A stretch of 64,000 nt of DNA from UBA8079 sp049601915. Lineage in GTDB: Bacteria; Pseudomonadota; Alphaproteobacteria; UBA6615. The notes under the pieces are model-generated. The model saw only the letters and a list, made by a program, of their open reading frames with translations, made no database searches and was not told the DNA's origin. The position numbers were made by a program, and so were the translations under genes. This document shows, piece after piece, positions 59,777 through 64,000 of the stretch (within the stretch, counting starts at the first letter, position 1; each line of letters starts with the position of its first letter). The stretch spans positions 1-64,000 of the forward strand of contig JBMYRB010000005.1 of the NCBI GenBank assembly GCA_049601915.1, given 5' to 3'.

Positions 59777-59950
59777 ATGGGACACAAACGCGATCGGCGA
59801 ACCAAGATATGTCCGATTTGCAACCGGTCCTTTACCTGGCGGCGGCGGTGGGCCGCATGCTGGGACACCGTGAAGTTCTGTTCGGCGCGTTGCCGCAAAA
59901 ATCGCAACCAAAACAAGGACACTGGCCATGAATACCATGCCGCACACTGA
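59777..59950 (+). CDS. DUF2256 zinc-finger-like small protein
   Basis: A 57-residue protein with MGHKRDRRTKICPICNRSF, then TWRRRWAACWDTVKFCSARC and RKNRN. CPIC and FCSARC give four Cys for zinc, with the family WRRRWAxCWDxVKxCSxxC pattern. DUF2256 proteins are often fused with DUF3253 or lie near cryptochrome/photolyase genes. The gene is short and easily missed. It overlaps the start of the DUF427 gene by 23 bases. Confidence 0.82.
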   Translation: MGHKRDRRTKICPICNRSFTWRRRWAACWDTVKFCSARCRKNRNQNKDTGHEYHAAH

Positions 59951-60425
59951 GCCGGGACCGGGCCAGGAATCGGTTTGGGACTATCCCAGGCCGCCCCGCC
60001 TCGAACGCGTCGGAGACCGCCTTCGGGTGGACTTTGCTGGCGATACCATCGCCGCAACCGAACATGGATTCAGGGTTCTCGAGACCAGCCACCCGCCTGT
60101 CTACTATATCCCGGCAAGCGATGTTCGCCGGGAGTTCCTTGAGCGGGCGCCGGGCCAGTCCTTTTGCGAATTCAAGGGCGTCGCATTCTACTGGTCACTC
60201 GAGGTGAACGGAAAAACGTCCGAGGCGGCGGCATGGAGTTACCCGGCGCCGACGAAGCCGTTTGCCGCCATTACCGACCATCTGGCTTTCTATGCCTCGC
60301 GCGTCGATGCGTGTTGGGTGGGAGCAGAGCGTGTCGTGCCGCAGGAAGGTGATTTCTACGGCGGCTGGATCACGCCGCGGATCGTCGGCCCCTTCAAGGG
60401 CGGCGTTGGAACGCGCGGCTGGTAG
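59928..60425 (+). CDS. DUF427-domain protein
   Basis: A 165-residue soluble protein of the DUF427 family. The motif ATEHGFRVLETSHPPVYYIPASDV near residue 42, SFCEFKGVAFYWSLEVNGK near 85, and AITDHLAFYASRVDACWVG are typical. The end is WITPRIVGPFKGGVGTRGW. The fold is a small beta barrel; the activity is unknown. It overlaps the DUF2256 gene, so the two are translationally coupled. Confidence 0.88.
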   Translation: MNTMPHTEPGPGQESVWDYPRPPRLERVGDRLRVDFAGDTIAATEHGFRVLETSHPPVYYIPASDVRREFLERAPGQSFCEFKGVAFYWSLEVNGKTSEAAAWSYPAPTKPFAAITDHLAFYASRVDACWVGAERVVPQEGDFYGGWITPRIVGPFKGGVGTRGW

Positions 60426-60484
60426 TATTGCTGGCAATGCGGTTTTGCGCGTGCAGCCTCCTGCCACCAATCCGTGTCGAATCT

Positions 60485-61342
60485 TCAGGCATCGCCCGGC
60501 GACCAATCATAGATGCGCTGTGCGTTCCCGCCCATCAGTGCGGCGCGCTCGCCGTCAGATAGCCAGTCACCCTGGCGGAACGCCGCGAAGCCCTGTTCGT
60601 AGCTCAGGAGCTCCACCGCGCGCGTCCAGTCCGTGCCCCACATGCAGCGCGCGACGCCGAATGCATCGAGGATGCGGCGCACGGGGTCATGGATATCGGT
60701 ATAGGGGAAGGGCGTGCGTGCCAGCGTGCCCGCGCCGCTGATCTTGACGCTGACGTTTTCGTATTCGGCCAGGGCCAGCAAATTCGGCAGTTCGGCCCAG
60801 CCGTCTTCGGGGGCGGGCGGGTGGAACGGCTGGACGAGGCCCATATGGTCGACCACCAGTGAGATGTCCGGAAACTGCGCTGCGAGGCCCGCGACCTGTT
60901 CGTGCCGTTGTGTGCAGTAGACGTTGACCGGGAGGTCGTGCCGCCGGGCCGCTCCGAGCAGATTGGCGATGCCGGCATCGCCGGCCGCATCGGCAATGCC
61001 GTGGGCGAGCAGCAGGCGAACCCCGACGGTGCCGTCTTTCGCGGCCCAGCCGGTGACCTTCTCGCCCACCGCCGGATCGGCGGCATCGAAGGGCGTGACC
61101 AGGCCGAACCGGCTGGGATGCTGTGCTTGCACCTCGAGCGCGAAGCTCGGGTCATAGCGGTACATGGTGTAGGCGGAGACGAGGATCGCGCCGTCGACGC
61201 CGACCGCGTCCATCGCGGCCACCATCTCCTCGCCGTTGGCCGAGGGTGGCCCGGTGAGCACCGCGGCCCAGGGCCGGCCCGGATGGTCGGCCTCATAGGC
61301 GTGTACCTGTGCGTCGATGATCGGTGTCCTGTCGTGCGTCAT
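60485..61342 (-). CDS. amidohydrolase family protein (amidohydro_2)
   Basis: The 285-residue TIM-barrel hydrolase has IIDAQVHAYEADHPGRPW near residue 8, in which the usual HxH is QVH (first His replaced by Gln), LLLAHGIADAAGD near 110, VVDHMGLVQPFHPP near 165 and CMWGTDWTRAVELL near 235 with the Asp. GGGAGACGAG precedes ATG 61342. It belongs to the lactonase-like branch (2-pyrone-4,6-dicarboxylate lactonase/TIM-barrel), in which metal is sometimes absent. Convergent with the DUF427 gene. Confidence 0.87.
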   Translation of the reverse strand: MTHDRTPIIDAQVHAYEADHPGRPWAAVLTGPPSANGEEMVAAMDAVGVDGAILVSAYTMYRYDPSFALEVQAQHPSRFGLVTPFDAADPAVGEKVTGWAAKDGTVGVRLLLAHGIADAAGDAGIANLLGAARRHDLPVNVYCTQRHEQVAGLAAQFPDISLVVDHMGLVQPFHPPAPEDGWAELPNLLALAEYENVSVKISGAGTLARTPFPYTDIHDPVRRILDAFGVARCMWGTDWTRAVELLSYEQGFAAFRQGDWLSDGERAALMGGNAQRIYDWSPGDA

Positions 61343-61504
61343 GATCTCGTCTCCCTGCACGAACTATAGTGGTTTCGCCCGACCCTCAAAATTCTCCGCG
61401 ACGAGATCATGCCTGACTTTCGCCCGGGCATGATGTAGGAGGGCCGTCATTGAAGGGTTCGCCGGGACACTGGCCGCACCCGCCGGCGTTCCGATCGAGA
61501 AAAC

Positions 61505-63583
61505 ATGACAGACTTCGAAGGCGTTGCAGCGCCGCTCCAGCAGGCCTTGACCCAGCGCGGCTACACCGAACTGACCCCGGTGCAGACCGCGATCCTGGCA
61601 CTCGACGATAAAGACGCCGACGCGCTCGTGTCGGCGCAGACCGGGTCCGGCAAGACTGTTGCTTTCGGCCTGGCGCTGGCGCCGACCCTGCTGGCCGGGG
61701 CGGACCGGTTCGACCGCGCGCAGGCGCCCCTGGCACTGGCGGTCGCACCGACCCGGGAGCTAGCGCTGCAGGTGCGCCGCGAACTCGAATGGCTTTATGC
61801 GCCCACGGGGGCGTCCTTTGCGTCTTGTGTGGGGGGCATGGATGCGCGCGCCGAACGCATAGCGCTGCAGCGCGGCGCGCACATCGTGGTTGGCACGCCG
61901 GGGCGGCTGCGCGACCATATCGAACGCGGTTCGTTCAACACGACCGGTCTCAAGGCCGTGGTGCTCGACGAGGCCGACGAAATGCTCGATCTCGGCTTTC
62001 GCGACGATCTTGAGTTCATTCTCGATGCCGCGCCCGCGGACCGGCGCACCTTGTTGTTCTCCGCCACCGTGCCCCGCGCGATCGCCAACCTCGCCAAGCG
62101 TTACCAGCGCGATGCGGTGCGGGTCTCGACGACGGCGGAACAGCGACAGCATGTGGATATCGAGTATCGCGCCCTCACGGTCGCCCCCAACGATGCCGAG
62201 AATGCCATCGTCAATGTGTTGCGGTACTTCGATGCCAAGAACGCGCTCGTCTTTTGCGGGACCCGCGCCGCCGTCAACCGGATGACCAGCCGCTTCGCCA
62301 ACCGGGGGTTCCAGGCCGTGGCGCTGTCGGGCGAGCTGAGCCAGAACGAGCGTACCCACGCGCTACAGGCGCTGCGCGACGGGCGCGCGCGGGTGTGTAT
62401 CGCGACTGACGTTGCCGCACGCGGATTGGATCTGCCGAACCTGGAACTGGTGGTCCACGCGGATATTCCGAAGAACCGCGAGTCTCTGCTGCACCGTAGC
62501 GGGCGAACCGGGCGTGCGGGGCGCAAGGGCGTGTGCGCGTTGATTGTGCCGCACAATATGCGCCGGCGCACCGAGCGGCTTTTGAAAAGCGCCAATGTGG
62601 AAGCCACATGGGCTAGCCCGCCGTCCGCCCAGGATATCCTGACGCGCGATCGCGAGCGTATCTTTACCGACCCGTCATTGAGCGAACCGCTGAGCGAGGA
62701 AGAACGCGCCTTCGCGAAAGAACTTCTCTCGCAACATGATGCGGAGCAGGTCGCTGCGGCGTTCCTACGTCAGCATCTCGCAGACCAGACCGCGCCCGAA
62801 GAGCTGCTCGATGCGGCGCCATCGCACAGTGACCAACCGCGCAAGGATCGGCGAGACAACTTCAAGGACAGCGTCTGGTTCACCCTATCGGTCGGGCGGG
62901 ACGAGCGGGCCGAAGCGCGCTGGCTTATGCCGATGCTTTGCCGGGCGGGGCACCTGACCAAGCAGGACATCGGCGCGATCCGGATCCAGGCGAAGGAAAC
63001 CCATGTCGAGCTTGCGGCGGGTTGCGTGGACCGTTTCCTCGAGGGGGTCGGGCCCGGCGGCAAGATGGAGAAGAATATCGTCGTGACCCGGCGGGAGAGC
63101 GACCCCATGGCGAACGTCGATGGACCGCGTGGTGCGGGTGATAAACTCTATGAAAAGAAGACACCGTATAACGCCAAACCGCGCGACGGGCAGGCAACCG
63201 GCGGGTCGAGCGATCGCGGCGATCAAGCTTCTGAAGGAACGGGCCAATCCGGTTCCAAGCCTTATTCGAAAAAGAAGCCTTACCGCGCCAAGTCGCGCAA
63301 CGAGCAAGCGGGTGGCACGCGCCATTTTGATCCGAAACCCGCCGCGCCTTCAGGCGATGAGAAAATGCCCTGGGAAGAAGAAGAAAAGAAGCCCTGGGTC
63401 AAGAAGGGGAAAAAACCGAGCAAGAAGTCGGCCAAGAAATCAGGCAAGAAGCCGGCTGGCATGAAACCCAACAAGGGAAAGCTCGGTCTCAAGGCCCCGA
63501 AGATTAGCGCGAAGGCCCGTGCGGCGATCAATTCCGGCCATGCGCCGATGAAGCGCAAGAAGCCGAAGAGAGACAGGGTTTAA
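61505..63583 (+). CDS. DEAD/DEAH-box RNA helicase, DbpA/CsdA-like
   Basis: A 692-residue ATP-dependent RNA helicase. The helicase core (about 1-370) has AQTGSGKT, APTRELALQ, TPGRLRDH, LDEADEMLDLGF, FSAT, and HRSGRTGRAGR. A DbpA-like RNA-binding domain (about 450-535: VWFTLSVGRDERAEARWLMPMLCRAG) follows. The last 140 residues are Lys-rich and repetitive (PYSKKKPYRAKSR, KKPSKKSAKKSGKK), as in CsdA-type ribosome-assembly helicases. The likely role is 50S subunit assembly or RNA decay. It is a single-gene unit. Confidence 0.93.
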   Translation: MTDFEGVAAPLQQALTQRGYTELTPVQTAILALDDKDADALVSAQTGSGKTVAFGLALAPTLLAGADRFDRAQAPLALAVAPTRELALQVRRELEWLYAPTGASFASCVGGMDARAERIALQRGAHIVVGTPGRLRDHIERGSFNTTGLKAVVLDEADEMLDLGFRDDLEFILDAAPADRRTLLFSATVPRAIANLAKRYQRDAVRVSTTAEQRQHVDIEYRALTVAPNDAENAIVNVLRYFDAKNALVFCGTRAAVNRMTSRFANRGFQAVALSGELSQNERTHALQALRDGRARVCIATDVAARGLDLPNLELVVHADIPKNRESLLHRSGRTGRAGRKGVCALIVPHNMRRRTERLLKSANVEATWASPPSAQDILTRDRERIFTDPSLSEPLSEEERAFAKELLSQHDAEQVAAAFLRQHLADQTAPEELLDAAPSHSDQPRKDRRDNFKDSVWFTLSVGRDERAEARWLMPMLCRAGHLTKQDIGAIRIQAKETHVELAAGCVDRFLEGVGPGGKMEKNIVVTRRESDPMANVDGPRGAGDKLYEKKTPYNAKPRDGQATGGSSDRGDQASEGTGQSGSKPYSKKKPYRAKSRNEQAGGTRHFDPKPAAPSGDEKMPWEEEEKKPWVKKGKKPSKKSAKKSGKKPAGMKPNKGKLGLKAPKISAKARAAINSGHAPMKRKKPKRDRV

Positions 63584-63838
63584 GCTTCGACTGAACCGAA
63601 TTTTTAGACTGAATTTTTCGCTTCTCCTTGTCGCGCGCGGTGGTCTCCGTGAATTGTCAGTCGGTCACGTTTTTGTGTCTACATCCCGTTTCACATGTAT
63701 CTTGCCCGGTGCGCACGTCAAACAGTGGTGTGATTGTATCATGTCATGATGCGCCGACCTCGAGTGCATAGAGGGCTGTTGCGCACAATTCACAACTGGT
63801 TTGTCGATCATGCGTTAGGCGCGCGACGGAGGTGATTT
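63584..63838. other. noncoding spacer
   Basis: No gene or hairpin terminator is recognised between the helicase and the small frame at 63839. The stretch is less GC-rich than its surroundings. The last 12 bases carry a strong GGAGGTG ribosome binding site for the small frame. Confidence 0.4.
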
Positions 63839-63958
63839 ATGGGAATGTTTTCCAAGATTTTTGGTGGTGGTAATTCGCAGAAGCGTGAGGCTCAACCACC
63901 CTCGGCCATGAATTCCGGCGACTCTGCCGACCCGTCCTGGGACGGTGTTGCCGGGTAG
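63839..63958 (+). CDS. 39-residue small protein with strong ribosome binding site
   Basis: ATG 63839 follows GGAGGTGATTT. The product MGMFSKIFGGGNSQKREAQP continues with Ser, Asp and Pro-rich residues and ends GVAG at TAG 63958. The same frame stays open after the TAG to the window's end (NQMACPIPGVV). I recognise no family. MGMFSKIFGG resembles the short N-terminal amphipathic lead of several small bacterial proteins. It could be a complete small protein or the start of a longer gene interrupted by TAG. Confidence 0.45.
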   Translation: MGMFSKIFGGGNSQKREAQPPSAMNSGDSADPSWDGVAG

Positions 63959-64000
63959 AATCAGATGGCTTGTCCGATACCCGGCGTCGTCGGACGGCGT

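Noticed and set aside
63360..63560. Low-complexity lysine-rich stretch as a possible assembly artefact
   Set aside because: Lys-rich C-terminal tails are normal for DEAD-box helicases of the CsdA type, and the frame is continuous to a stop.
1..64000. CRISPR array, prophage, toxin-antitoxin or secretion system
   Set aside because: No regularly spaced repeats and no phage, toxin or secretion genes were seen; the only mobile DNA is the IS3 remnant.

Overview
The window reads as a GC-rich alphaproteobacterial chromosome, most likely a free-living marine or soil member near the Rhodospirillales. The case rests on protein families seen here: a PAS_5-type regulator remnant, an IalB-family periplasmic protein, YghU and other GST-fold proteins, a TRAP transporter, NnrU, pseudoazurin, and many luciferase-like monooxygenases, metal-dependent amidohydrolases and EamA-type permeases. 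No plasmid, phage or CRISPR locus is visible. The only mobile DNA is a truncated IS3-family element beside tRNA-Ala. About 70 protein genes or remnants and two tRNAs (Thr-CGT, Ala-CGC) are annotated.

Layout. 0-7 kb: tRNA-Thr, a decayed permease, an ACMSD-like amidohydrolase, two GSTs, a TauD-like dioxygenase, a nonsense-broken epimerase and a bicupin. 7-10.6 kb: a zinc uptake module, znuA divergent from znuC-znuB-zur, with Zur-like palindromes between them. 10.6-20.5 kb: a second amidohydrolase, a nonsense-broken sugar isomerase, a dctPQM TRAP operon, a long amidase, and a flavin monooxygenase next to a convergent flavin reductase. 20.5-30.4 kb: small membrane proteins, cupin, and a likely catabolic run (3-hydroxyacyl-CoA dehydrogenase, OYE, IclR regulator, and an HCCA isomerase-thioesterase fusion), then a frameshifted HD-GAF protein and an SDR. 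30.4-36.9 kb: Bax-inhibitor-like protein, a degenerate CDP-alcohol transferase homologue, a deletion scar joining FtsX and ThpR remnants, a CobB sirtuin, a broken uracil-DNA-glycosylase-like gene, metallopeptidase, PhhB, hydrolase and SDR. 36.9-46.1 kb: a three-gene operon (LLM, lactonase-like protein, DUF429-like), two translationally coupled EamA pairs flanking succinyl-CoA:3-ketoacid CoA transferase, and a cyclase. 46.1-64 kb: methyltransferase, quinone oxidoreductase, SpoU, IalB, rlmN, argG, folD, yggT, tRNA-Ala with IS debris, CIA30, DCC, pseudoazurin, LLM, a DUF3429/DUF2256/DUF427 run, an amidohydrolase and a DEAD-box helicase.

The genes describe an oxidative heterotroph with broad capacity for carboxylates, aromatics and amides: TRAP import, amidase and lactonase-type hydrolysis, flavin and Fe(II) oxygenases, glutathione chemistry, CoA activation and many small-molecule exporters.

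The most striking feature is decay. At least ten loci carry one or two lesions in an otherwise readable frame: in-frame TAA, TAG or TGA codons, single frameshifts, or internal deletions. TAG also ends many intact genes here, so code reassignment is unlikely. Recent pseudogenization or assembly error are the competing explanations. The most unusual intact gene is the isomerase-thioesterase fusion at 27.3-28.3 kb. No wholly new system could be proved from sequence alone.
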